Shown here in pieces: positions 23,011-34,063 of a stretch of 64,000 bases of DNA (positions are counted from its first letter, which is position 1; each line of letters starts with the position of its first letter). The stretch spans positions 248,001 to 312,000 of the forward strand of contig SAXG01000016.1 in assembly GCA_012932865.1 (NCBI GenBank), in the 5' to 3' direction. Position numbers and translations under genes: made by a program. The notes below the pieces were generated by a model. The model was not told the origin of the DNA and did not search any database. It worked only from the letters and a program-made list of their open reading frames with translations. Origin of the DNA: Amylostereum areolatum (Eukaryota; Basidiomycota; Agaricomycetes; Russulales; Stereaceae).

Positions 23011-23614
23011 TCTGTAAAAACCTCTCGTGCGAATTGGATCTTTTTGGAGGATATTGGACCTAAACGGCGAGTTAGAGGATTTGACGTGTTTAGGAAGGTC
23101 CTCTTACTACTAGATCTAATTTAGCGGCTAATGGTTTCTCAAGACGGTACAATCTCGGTCCAGCCGCACACCAACAGTGGTCTCAAACTGATCTCAACAG
23201 CATCCAAGCATTTTCACAACATAGGTTTGGTTCACTTTTAGATACCGTTGTCCTGCCTTTGTCACGGCTTTTGGGGCTTGCTCAGACACCATTAGAGAAA
23301 CCGGGTATCCATTTTTCATACATTAGCACGAGGCACGGATTGTAAACTAAGCGTTAATGAATGAGCGGAGGGGGGGGATGAAGCTACGGATGCGAGGGGA
23401 AATAGAGCAGGAGCGAGAACCATTGTACACGAACACATATTACGAGAATCGACTAAAGCGGAAGTGAACGTAAGCGTAGCGGGAGGGGGACACACATCTA
23501 CTCATCATTATAGTCAATCAATGCAGCAGGAACACCGGGGGCGGGCAGCACCGACAAAGGGCCTGTTCTAGACAGATAAATGAGTGGAATGGATTGAAAA
23601 GCTAGGGAAACAAC

Positions 23615-26032
23615 TTACAAAGCCGCCGTGTACAAACCGGACATGAAGCTGTGGTAGAACGGGGGGCGAGTGTTCTCCATCTCGTTCAAAGTGGCAATAT
23701 GGCCACCGTACACATCCAGGTATGTCCCCGCCGAGAAATCGGACTTGACATGATGCCCGGATCGACGCTCGTGCAGAGATGCGTAAACCTACACAAGGAT
23801 AAGCAAAGGTTTATCATATTGAGATCAAAATGAGTCACTCACCGCTGTAAATGCCAGTGCAACCATTGCCTTCGGGAGCTCGATGCGACGCTCGTTAGTT
23901 ACCGAGTCAATTGTAAACGGGAGCCTATCGCGGAAGCCGTCCGGAATTCCCTTTGCGAAAATGGTCTGGTGAAGAATTGTGATCCCGATTGGGTGACGGT
24001 AAGGTTGACCACGGCGCACAGCCCCAGTCAACCCATCCTACAGTATGATACTATAAGTCAGTAGAAACCCACAGAGACATGACCAGTGAAAACACACCGG
24101 AGAGTTGCGACGGAATATGTAGTTATAATCCCGGACAGCGAAAGCTACTGCCGCTTGACTCTGCTCCCCTTCAGGAAGCAGGTTGTACATTCCGACGATG
24201 TGATTGTCGCTGGATTCCTTGAACTTCAAGCGAAAGATACCAATGCGAGCGATGGGCTAGTACAAAATGGTCTGAGAACCGTGCTGCCAGGAAAAATCCA
24301 AACTGACTTACCAAGGGAATGAGACGGTTGATGTACCCGGGTTCCTGGAGCAAACGGCGGTGCATGTCGATACAGACATCGCGGAGAGACGCCGCTCGGA
24401 TCAGTGCATTGCGCGAGAATGTCTCACTGAGCGTCGCATCGGGAAACCCGTGGACTAGAAGGATCTCGTATATAATCTGAACGAAAGCGCCGCGGATTCC
24501 AAGTTGAACGATGTGCGATTGCACTCGAAGTGACATCCGCTGATGTGGGCCTCCCAGCACCAAGTTTGTATTCTCCGGAAACTCGCCTCCGACCGTTGCT
24601 GGTGGAAGGTTGATCACGCCGGCCGCTAGAGGACCTTCAGCATCAGAGACAAATCGGTCGCCTATGAGACCTAAAATTCGCCAAAGGTATCTCTGGCGGA
24701 CATTACCTCCAGTGGTATCTTCGTTAACTTGGACCTGCTCTCCGAGGGCAGCATCAACAGCTGTGACAGGAAGAGCCGTGGAAGGAGCCGTGGCAGGAGG
24801 AGGAGCCGTGGCGGCGGCGGCGGCAGCGGCAGCGGCAGCGGGTGGAGCGGCGGCAGCGGCGGCGGCAGCGGATGGAGCGGCGGCAGCGGTGGCAGAAGCA
24901 GCGGTAGTGGCAGCGGATGGGGCAGCGGCAGCGGTGGTGGCAGCGGCAGCGGATGGAACGGCGGCGGGGACAGAAACAGGAATGGGTGGAGGAAGAGGAG
25001 CCGAGACCGGGGCAACAGGAGGGACGGCGGACGGAGGAGAAGGAGCTGTGTTAGAAGTCGACGGTCCCGCAACGGCTTGAGGGGCATCGAGGCGACTCAG
25101 GCAAGGATCAATGGGAACGAAAGATGGGCTTGAAGACGCAGCCGAATTTGCACTGGAGAGCCATGTAGGACGCTATAGTATCCGTTAGCATGCTGCACTT
25201 GAGGAGGTTAAGGACAACACATACCTCGAGGTTCACCTGACGCTGGAACTGCGTCGGGTTCGTCTTCGCCAACTCGTCCCCGTCGTCATCTTCGATCGCG
25301 TCAAAATCGTCTTCGGAGAGCGGCGAGAGGCCGTTATCGTCGTCATCGTCGTTTTCGTCCTACAAACAAATCCGTCAATCAGCAACTCGGAACCTGATAC
25401 AAAGTGAAAGTTATGTACCTCAATCATGGCAACACCTGTGTGACCCGAGGTAACCGCCTTTGCCTTGCCTTTCGTCCCGTCCACGTAGAGCTTGAGTGCA
25501 ACCGGTGGAAGCTCGTCCTCTTGAAGAACAAGCTGAGGAGCGCGCGCTAAAGAAAGTGGAACGACAATGTCAGCCCGTGGGAACACACGCGATTGAACGC
25601 GAACGTACTCACACTTCCGAGTTTTTGACTTCTTCGCCGCTGGGCCATTGGCCTGAACACCTTTCCCCCCCTTTCGTTTCTTGCCCGCAGCTAAAGGAGG
25701 GAAGTGTGAGCGTCGGAAGACACCAACAAAGACAGCAATACAACATACCGGCAGTAACAGGCTCGGATGCAACATCTATTTCGGCCACGGCCCACGGAGC
25801 CAGCGGAAAAAAAATGGTAAGTGGTCTGTGATTCGATGGGAAAAGCTATTGACGTACCATCCACAGGAGCTTGCTCTCGCTGTAATTGCGCTGCAGCGGC
25901 AGCCTTCGACGCCTTGGTGCGAGCACGAGTAGCAGCAGCCTTCTGCGCTGGCGAGAGTGCCGCGCTGGCGGTCCCAGAGGCCGAGGAAGTGTTGCGCTGC
26001 GACGTTCTCAATGTGCGTGACTGGTAACTCAT
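23615..26032 (-). CDS. DUF6532-type protein with Ala-rich linker
   Basis: A multi-exon minus-strand gene starts at 26032 (MSYQSRTLRTSQ). The N-terminal part is basic (AAATRARTKASKAAAAAQL, then KKRKGGKGV) and acidic (DENDDDDDNG), as in nuclear proteins. A Pro/Ala-rich linker (25080-24780) leads to the domain: LVLGGPHQRMSLRVQSHIVQ, GFPDATLSETFSRNALIRAA, AFAVRDYNYIFRRN, then KAMVALAFTAV and FYHSFMSGLYTAAL at the end. I read this as the fungal DUF6532 domain from memory of the family; its role is unknown. Its position beside, and divergent from, the transposase suggests it travels with the element. Confidence 0.65.
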
Positions 26033-26348
26033 GCCGTTGACGGGGGGGACGGAAAAGAAAAAGAGGGGAGAAGGAAAGTGGGGAAGAGGAAGAAGAGCGA
26101 GGATGCCTGTCGACACGGCGAGGTGAGCGTACAAATATAAGTCCTGCGCCGTTTGCTGACATGGCCGTAGGTTTCGTAATAGTGCGGGCTCTGCGGAGCG
26201 TGAGCACTCTCACGTCTGGTGGGGTCTTGGTGAGTTTTAGACGGACTTGGTGAATTTAGGCGGCTGATTTCCTCCGCGCATAGTGAAATTGGATATAACG
26301 CACCCTTCTCTCCTCCACATCACGACCTCCAACACACGCTGTATCCTC
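26033..26348. promoter_or_regulatory. Intergenic between divergent DUF6532 and transposase genes
   Basis: This 316-base gap separates two divergent start codons within the transposon region. No ORF is seen. A shared promoter is inferred only from layout. Confidence 0.35.
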
Positions 26349-29300
26349 ATGGCGTATCAGCTGCCCACAGCCAAGGCTTCCGTAGTTTGCAACGGATGCA
26401 GCAAAAACTTCTCGCCGCGCGGGCGTACAAACCACTGGAGACAGACTGCGCGCGAGGAATGCAAAGCTGCTCACACCGCATACCAGGCTCTTCAAGAAAG
26501 CCTGTTCCCCGGTCTTATGGCACCGCCAAATCCTCAAGTTGCGGAGAACCTATCAGCAGAGAACACGGGCGTCGGCGCAGACTACTTTTCGGAAAGTTAT
26601 ACACCTGCCGAACTCGGACTCGACAATCCAGCTGGCAACACTGCCGATAATCCTCGTGCAACTCCTATGGATGTCGACAATGTTTTTCCGGCTCCTATGT
26701 CGGTCTCTGACAGGAATCAAGGAACCACGGAAGAAGATGAAGCGGATGAAGAGGAGGATGTGCGAAACTTTGAGGAGCTCGGGCGCGTCTTGGAGCCCGT
26801 AATCAACCCGAATGCACCCCAATCGGCGCCAGGAGAACTGCCTGCAGACGAACTAGCGGCTCCGCAAGATACTTCTGGCCGCCTCTTTACACCCGAAGAA
26901 CGGCAACGTGTTGAAGGAAAGCTCTGGGTGCACCCGACGATCGTGCCGTTCCCGAGCGAGAGCGCTGGCGCACCTCTCACTTTAGAGGTATCTGCGTCAC
27001 AGTACGACACTCTGCGTTCGCATTTGGAATCTGGGAGTGCGGGAAACATCTGGGCACCGTTCAAGTCGAAACTCGACTGGTCCATGGCTTACTGGGCCAA
27101 AACACGTGGGCCAACATCGACCGCGGTCTCTGAGCTCCTCCAGATGGACGAGGTATGCATCCAATTGCCAGTGATCACGCGTCAAGTTCAATGCTCATTA
27201 CCCTCTTTTACTTAGCTTGCCGAGAAACTCGACCTCTCATTCTGCTCGTCGGCTCAGCTCAACAAGATCATCGACGAACAACTGCCTGGTCGGCCGAAGT
27301 TCACGATGGAGGAGATCCAGGTCGGTGGCGAGAACTTTGAGGTGTACTTTCGCGACATTGTTCCTTGCATCCGCGCGCTGTACGGCGACCCCGAATTTGC
27401 GCAACACCTGATCACGGTCCCGGAGCGCCACTACCAAGATGCCGACATGACGATTCGGATGTACGATGAGATGAACACGGGCACTTGGTGGTGGAACGTG
27501 CAGGTGCTTGGCATCATCTTCTACGGTTCCCTCCTCCGACCTAACACAAATTTTCTCTTCCGCAGACAAGCATTGAGGCAAAACTCCCTGGCGCAACAAT
27601 CATCCCCCTCATCATATCATCAGACAAGACTCAGCTCACGCTCTTTCACGGGAAGACAGCATACCCGGTCTACATGACAATCGGAAACATCCCGAAGGAC
27701 ATCCGTCGCAAGCCCTCCCGTCGGGCGCAAGTCCTCATTGGCTACCTGCCCACAGCAAAACTGGACCACATCTCCAACAAGGCTGCCCGACGCCGTGCAA
27801 CCGGCAACATTTTCCATGAGTGCATGCGTCGGATTCTTGCACCCATCAAGGACATCGGAGAAACCGGAATCGCCATGGTCAGCGGTGATGGCGTTTGGCG
27901 TCGCTGTCATCCCATCTATGCTATATTCGTTGGGGATTATCCGGAGCAGGTTCTTGTGACGGCAACACTCTATGGTGACTGTCCAAGATGTCCGATTCTG
28001 CACGCTCTTCTCGGAGAGTACGATGATGACACAGACCTCGATTTCCGTGATGCCGACGACGCATTGGACGTCTTTGAACTGGCCGATGGTGATCCCACAA
28101 CCTACCACGCTGCATGTCGTGAGGCGCGCCTCCGCCCTATCTTCCATCCGTTCTGGGAAGATTTGCCCTATGTAAACATCTTTGCCTCATGCACACCCGA
28201 TATCCTCCACCAGATGTATCAAGGAGTCATCAAGCATGTCATTGCATGGATTTCGGACCCGCAAGCATTTGGGCCCGACGAAATTGATGCCCGTTGTCAT
28301 CGGATGCCACCCAACCACCACGCTCGCCTCTTCACACATGGGATCAGCTCGCTTGTCCGGGTGTCGGGTACAGAGCACAAGCACATCGCGCGCATTCTCC
28401 TTGGTCTGATTGCAGATCTTCCTCTCCCAGATGGCCGCAGTCCTGCCCGCCTCATCCGCGCCGTTCGAGGAATTCTCGACTTCCTCTACCTTGCCCAATA
28501 TCCATCCCATACCGATGAAACCCTTGCGCAGATGGACGATGCTCTTCGGCGCTTCCACGACAATAAATCGATCTTCATTGATCTCGGAATCCGGCTGGAT
28601 TTCAACCTTCCGAAAGTTCATGGTGCACGGCACTACTCGCCAAGCATCGTGCTCTTCGGTACAACAGATAACAGCAACACGGAGCAATCGGAACGCCTGC
28701 ACATCGACTTTGCGAAAGACGCGTACAGGGCTACCAACCGAAAAGATGAATATCCACAAATGACGGCATGGCTCGAACGTCGCGAGAAGGTCAACGCGCA
28801 TGCGGCGTTCATTCAGTGGCGCTCTTCGGGGCACCCTCCTATCACTTCGGAACGGACACCAGAGGTGCACCTTCACATGCACACCCAGATGACGAAACAT
28901 CCAACACTCCCAGCCGTCTCGTTCGATCGACTCCATGAACTGTACGGCGCCGTTGACTTTTCCGATGCACTCGCAGCATTCATTGTCAAGTGTAACTACC
29001 CAGATCTCGGTCCTGGGCCCGCGCGTCACGAAGCTGATAACACACTCATCCCGACCAGACCTATCGCCGTGTATCACAAGATTAAGCTCTGGAATCACGA
29101 CGCTCTGCAACGCGAGGACGGAAAAGACGAGCAAGATGCTGTCCATGTTCGCCCTCAGCGGCGGGACACCCGTGGACGTATCGTTCCCGGTCGGTTTGAC
29201 ACCGTGTTGGTTAAATCGGGAGCTGGAGGTGCTCGCGGCGTAGCAGGTGAGCTTTGCTGCTCGTCTGAGATTTCACCGCTGACCGGTCATGACCAAGGCT

Positions 29301-29656
29301 ACCGCGTCGCACAAGTGCGCGTGGTCTTCCGACTATCTGCCAAGACGGCCGACACCGTCTACCTACCCACACGTCCGACACCCCCACAACACCTTGCCTA
29401 CATCGAGTGGTTCACGCCGTTCGCAAAGGAGCCAGAAGATGACACACAGATGTACCGTGTGTCTCGTTCCGTGCACAATGGGCGACGCGACGCCGAAATC
29501 ATCCCTATCGAAGACATCCAACGGAGTGTCCAGCTCTTCCCGCGTTTCGGTGCGACCGCTCCCCGTCATTGGACAAGCTATAATGTCCTTGAGGAGTGTA
29601 CTAAATTCCGTGTCAGCTCATTCCTCGATCACCATACATACAGGACCGTATTTTAG
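26349..29656 (+). CDS. Plavaka-family transposase
   Basis: A cut-and-paste DNA transposase. The N-terminus holds a CxxC zinc-finger-like stretch (VCNGCSKNFSPRGRTNHW). Exons are 26349-27152, 27216-27503 and 27566-29656. The last holds the family core: YMTIGNIPKDIRRKPSRRAQ, AIFVGDYPEQVLV (including the intervening D-rich segment), PDILHQMYQGVIKHVIAW and FTLERSERLHIDF-like positions (here EQSERLHIDFAKDAYRATN). A 51-base segment near 29248-29298 starts with GTGAGC, ends in AAG and is a multiple of three, so it may be an optional intron. The frame is fully open, so the gene may still be active. A near-identical partial copy is at 62,999-64,000. Confidence 0.85.
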
Positions 29657-29770
29657 CCCGAGAGTCCGTACAATGACAATGTGTGTAACCTCTAAAAACC
29701 TCGGACTTGACTTAGACACCTTTTGACGTACTAGACCGCCTTAGAGGGCACCATCTAAACGGCACGCTAA

Positions 29771-31145
29771 TTAGAGGACCTTGGCGCGGCATTTGCGGGA
29801 GAGGCTTTCCCTGATGTCTTTGTACAGCGCCTTGACGGCCTTCGCCAGGCCCTTAGGGCATTTCGGCGAGGATGGCGCGGTTCTAGTTATGATGGAACCA
29901 TAATGCAGACTCTGCTGAGAAAGGCTCAGTACTATGGCACACTAGATTTGAGGATAAGGAACGCACATCAAAGCCCTCGATGGTTTTCACATGGCGCATG
30001 GCGAGCTCCGGAGTGACCACACACTTGTACGTGCCGAGGTATTGAAAACCAGAACTCTTCGTGTGGAAGAAAACATCGCGCGTTTTGCCTTCTGAGACCG
30101 GGAAGACTGTTTTATTCCAGCCGCAGCCGCCCTCGTCGATACCAGCTTTGGAGGTGAAGTGGAAGGCGGGCATGGTGACGACTAGGTGCGTAAAATCGGA
30201 TTTGGGAAAGATAACCTCGCTATAGCGAAGTATGAGGGTGCCATCGACGCATTTCGACGCGCTGTACACTTAGCTTTAGTAAAGCTTCTCAGAATGACAA
30301 GAAACGCGTGGTTTACTTAACGCCGGCATCCTAGGATCCGGGAAGAGTTTACACTCAGTTCGATGGTTCACCGAGCCAGGTTTACCGACGTAACTGACCT
30401 TCGCCATATTGAAGCTCGAGTTCCCGGATTTGGGAAGGGTTCGAAGCGCAGAAGGTTTGGGCTGCTTGCTCATTGGCTCATATGCTTTCGAAAGGAATTC
30501 TCGCCATCGTTGCTGTGCCTGGCATTTTGTTAGAGCATACGCTCCTGCGTGATGAAGATCGAGCTCACATGCTGTGGTGAGTCTTGGAGAGCGATTTCCG
30601 TCGCTGCGATAGCATTGTCGCGTTCCGTGCGCAAGACTTCTAGTGACTGTCGGGGCCGGTCAAGATCTCTGTTCAGCTCCTTCGACGACGGCTTTCACAA
30701 ACCGTGATTTTCTCCTGATGGGATGTCTTCAGAGCCTTGTATTTTTCGCGGACCGAGGAGAGCTTGTCTTTTAGCTGGTTTACTTCGGCGTTCTGCCAAC
30801 CCTGTCAGACGATATGGAGGACGGAATGGGAGGCGCAAGTGTTACATCGCTCTGCACCGTGGACGCGTTTTTCAGCTCGGCGAGCTCCTTCTTCAAGTCT
30901 TCAACATTCGCGACGAGGGCATGGTTCACGCCCCGAAGTCTCTGAAGTTCCTCCGGCTGTCCAGAAGCCTCTGTTTTTACACCAGAACACTGCAAGGACA
31001 GGCGGATGAACTCGCGAGACTACGAGAGTCGTCGTGAGTGGAAACCAGTGCTCACCTTACAAGCTTGCAACTTTCGCTTTAAGATATCGATCTCACTGCT
31101 CTGATACTTACATAGGTCTCGGAAGAGCTGGGGATCATTCTGCAT
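29771..31145 (-). CDS. Coiled-coil protein with DUF6697-like domain
   Basis: On the minus strand the gene starts at 31145 (MQNDPQLFRDLCKYQ). The N-terminal exons are heptad-rich (RLRGVNHALVANVEDLKKEL; LKDKLSSVREKYKALK), so a coiled coil is likely. The C-terminal half (WREFLSKAYEPM; TKSSGFQYLGTYKCV) resembles the fungal DUF6697 domain, a family of unknown function recalled from memory. The frame needs a one-base change or an unusually short intron near 30690-30712. The last exon (about 29925-29771) ends DIRESLSRKCRAKVL. Its final 15 codons lie inside sequence shared with the transposon copy at 62.8 kb. The gene is convergent with the transposase. Confidence 0.5.
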
Positions 31146-31423
31146 GACACACGCCGCCTAGAAAGCTAGAGAGTTTGAGGTGGTAGATGTTGAAGTTTTG
31201 AACATTGAACGGGAACCTGAGGATAGCGCGACAAAGCACAGCATCCCGACCCGCCGGCCCGCAGGATCAGCTAAATGGCCGTCGACATCTCTACGACAGT
31301 CCATCGAACGTCGACGTCGAACGTCGAACGTCCCGGCGGATCAAATGCCTTCTTTATACAGCGGTACAGATGGCATTCCAGTTATATAAGAAACAAGAAC
31401 AGCTATTAACAGATTCCAGAAAT

Positions 31424-32607
31424 CTAAACGTCGTAAATCTCTCCCAGCCATCGCCCAATCTTCTTCACCGCGTCCGACCTCTCAGGTTCGACCCACGGCA
31501 ACATGACGAAGTCGTGAAATGCATCCGGATACTCCAAATAGGTGATCATATCCGCCCCGTTGTCATCTGCGAGCCTCCCCTTGAACGTCCTCATCGCATC
31601 CACGGTCTGCTCTGCTCCCCCCGCTACAATGCATGTGCGCGGGAACCCGGCGAAAAGCCCGTCCGGCTCGGGAATTTTGAGCGAGGCGGGAGAGATTCAC
31701 GGGTTCGTAAGGAGATCCTCTTTCGGGAGCGCGCCGCGAACGCTGGCGGCGCTGTATCCTGAGTGGAGGATCTTACGCACGAAGTCGGTGTTCGCGTTAG
31801 CCTCCATGGACGAAGTCGGGCTTCCGTCGTCGTGCGTGCACCCCCAATTGAGAGTTGGGGAGAATAGAAGAAGAGCTCCCGGTTGTGGGAGAGAAGGGAT
31901 GTTTGCGGTGGTAAGGTACCGCGCGAGGGACACGGCGAGGTGGCCTCCAGAGGAGTCTCCACTAACGATGATGTTCTGAGGGGAAAAACCAAGTGTTTCG
32001 ACGAGATAGTGGTATCCAGAAAGTACGTCAATGAGTGGCACAGGAAAATGGTTACCAGAGGGGAACGGGGAGGACGCGCATGACCGGAACTCGGGACAGA
32101 ATGCCCTGTCGACGGTGTGTGCACATTTGTCTAGGACAGCGCGAGGGATGTTGGCGGCCATAGACTTTGGGGAGCCTGAACCCATCTGCGATTGCAAATC
32201 ATTGGAATAAACGATACGGAGGAAGGGACCCACACACCACGTATCCGCCACCTGAAGCAAGCACCTCTGAGTTAGACGTCTCATGAAGTTGGGAGATTTT
32301 TGGACATACCGTGAAAGTAGTAGAGTACACGCTCCTCCGGAGACGCTTTCTGACCGTGTTTTCCGTGATCGTCCCGCTTCCCATACCAATATCCTGAGAT
32401 ACGGGTCGACGCCACATTGTTCGTTTTGGCCATCGCGGCGATTTCTCCAGTGACGGCACTGTCGGGGACCGCGTCAACCCAGACAAATCCTGTGGCGTCC
32501 GCTGCCAATGCGTCCTTCTCCACGTTCCCCTCGGGACGAGGAAAGCCGATATTGTAAAGAAGGTCACTCAACGCGGTCATGGCGTGAACGCTGAGGGAAC
32601 GCGTCAT
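31424..32607 (-). pseudogene. HSL-type alpha/beta-hydrolase (esterase) with in-frame stop
   Basis: This belongs to the hormone-sensitive-lipase-like esterase family. The oxyanion motif HGGG is split by an intron (YYFH, then GGGYV). The nucleophile motif is GDSSGG, and the distal part has EYPDAFHDF with the likely catalytic His. After LLTNP, at 31693-31695, there is TGA where the family usually has an aromatic residue. The same frame then stays open for about 90 codons (ISPASLKIPEPDG to GRWLGEIYDV) to a TAG at 31424-31426. The frame upstream of the chosen ATG is open and hydrophobic (LLYIIVSTLLIRLPYW), so an N-terminal anchor and an earlier start exon are likely. It could be a young pseudogene, a sequence error or an edited transcript. 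Confidence 0.7.
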
Positions 32608-32789
32608 CGACCATGATCGCCTTGGTCTGAGCGCGGGGATGGCGGAGGAGATAATCCAGTATGGGAGACGTATGAGAAGGGTGCTGACGATGATGTAGAG
32701 AAGGTATCCAGATTTAAGAGGTTGGGTCCTGTATAGTCTGGGCGTATGTGCATGGGGCCGACCGTAGCTCGCGCTTCGGTGTTAACACG

Positions 32790-32864
32790 TAGCACGTGGT
32801 TCGATCTTTTTTTTTTATTTTATTTTTTTATTATTTTTATTATTTTTTAGCACGTGGTTCGATC
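32790..32864. repeat. A/T tract flanked by a 16-base direct repeat
   Basis: AGCACGTGGTTCGATC occurs at 32791-32806 and again at 32849-32864 (with a preceding T at both). Between them are about 42 bases of almost pure T with scattered A, that is, a poly(A)-like tract on the minus strand. This looks like a target-site duplication around the tail of a severely truncated retrotransposed insert. Confidence 0.7.
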
Positions 32865-34063
32865 AACAAAGCGTCGACGCGCGCATCTCGAGACGCGTTT
32901 GTACTCCTTCCTCGCTATCCATGGCGTCTCAGGCTGGGACCTTCCTAATCTCGCCTCCATATCAACCAATGACCGAATGAACGGTTGGGGGAAAGTGTTT
33001 TTATTCTTCTGTATATCTCTCAACAATGAAATCAACCAAAATCTCTACTCCCGGCGCTGTCAAGAATCACTTTTTGAAGAACTCATTGTGGTGGCAGGTT
33101 TTCCGACCATAAGCTCGGAGGTGGAGAAGATGTGTGGTATGCGACTCTCGTTGTAGCTGCCAGCCATTTTCTTCCCACTGTGATAACAGGAAATTGTATT
33201 TCAAGAGCTTGGGAATCGTGAGGCTCTGGTCCTCAACTCAAAAACCCTCCGTCTCACTGCTCCTCCTCTCCCCGGAACAAATCATATCAACCAACACACA
33301 CCTCTGCCATACCCACATCATTCCAATGATCAGTCCTGTCGCAAATGAGACTGACAATCCTGTCTGTACTGCTGCTGGTGTGAAAGTTCCGCAGGTTGTA
33401 TTTTTTTTGTTGATGCTCACTAGACGGCAGATATCCTCGAGGTTTGTTGATGACCGAAGATGGTACTTATTCCTTACATACCATTACTTTTTTAATGCAT
33501 GATTGTGTTCGAAATAAACCATGCACTCGGAGTCTTCTGACTCTTCTCGCGAGTCGCACTGTGTCGTAAGGCCTCGGAAGGACATCGGAATGGCTCGGAA
33601 TTAGTGTACAGCTAATGGGAAATGTGGGAAAGCGTTAACGCCGCGCTCGCGACATCTGTACACGAACATGGTGGCTATGGAAGGGGGTTGTCAGGGGTTG
33701 TCCAAGCAACGCCCAAGGGTCTGAACAAGGGCCGGCAATTCCCGGATAGGCTTGATGCGAACCACCACCGCTTCGTCCGACCTGCCAACCAAGATCCAAC
33801 CCTTACATGCGTTCCAATGTTCGGGCACCCTCCGAAACTCCGTCTCGACGTATACTTTCTGACAATGTTGCACTAGTTTGCGTCCTCGCATTCGATACTC
33901 AGAAGAAGACTCGCGTAAACGGTACGTTTTTGTTCCCGGGCCCACTGTTTCTGCAGCTGGTCCTGACTTGTGATCAGCTTCTTGGCCGGACGGACAACGG
34001 TATAAAGACACATGAGAATTTTCCATACACTACCATTCACATTATCGCCCTGCTTTTCTTATC
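32865..34063. other. Stretch without a convincing gene
   Basis: Nearly 1.2 kb shows only short ORFs without domain or splice support. Base composition is less GC-rich than in the genes. The last 200 bases probably include the promoter of the hydrolase at 34,064. Confidence 0.4.

Larger units (their letters stand above)
23011..29817 (+). mobile_element. Plavaka-type DNA transposon region
   Basis: The region carries a Plavaka transposase gene and, divergently, a DUF6532-type gene. The right boundary at 29817 is set by the end of identity with the second copy at 62,838-64,000. The left boundary is approximate: microexon gene D ends at about 23010. Related motifs near both ends (CTAAACGGC then TTAGAGGA at about 23070-23094 and 29755-29778) may be subterminal repeats. 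Between 23011 and 23614 I see no gene. I could not define terminal inverted repeats or a target-site duplication. Confidence 0.55.

Noticed and set aside
23011..23614. A left terminal inverted repeat of the Plavaka element matching the right end at 29817
   Set aside because: I searched by eye for the reverse complement of the right terminus (CATCAGGGAAAGCC) and found none here, so the left boundary is left approximate.
24610..25133. Plus-strand Ala- and Gly-rich ORFs opposite the DUF6532-type gene
   Set aside because: They are the antisense of the Ala/Pro linker; the minus-strand frame continues into a recognisable domain.
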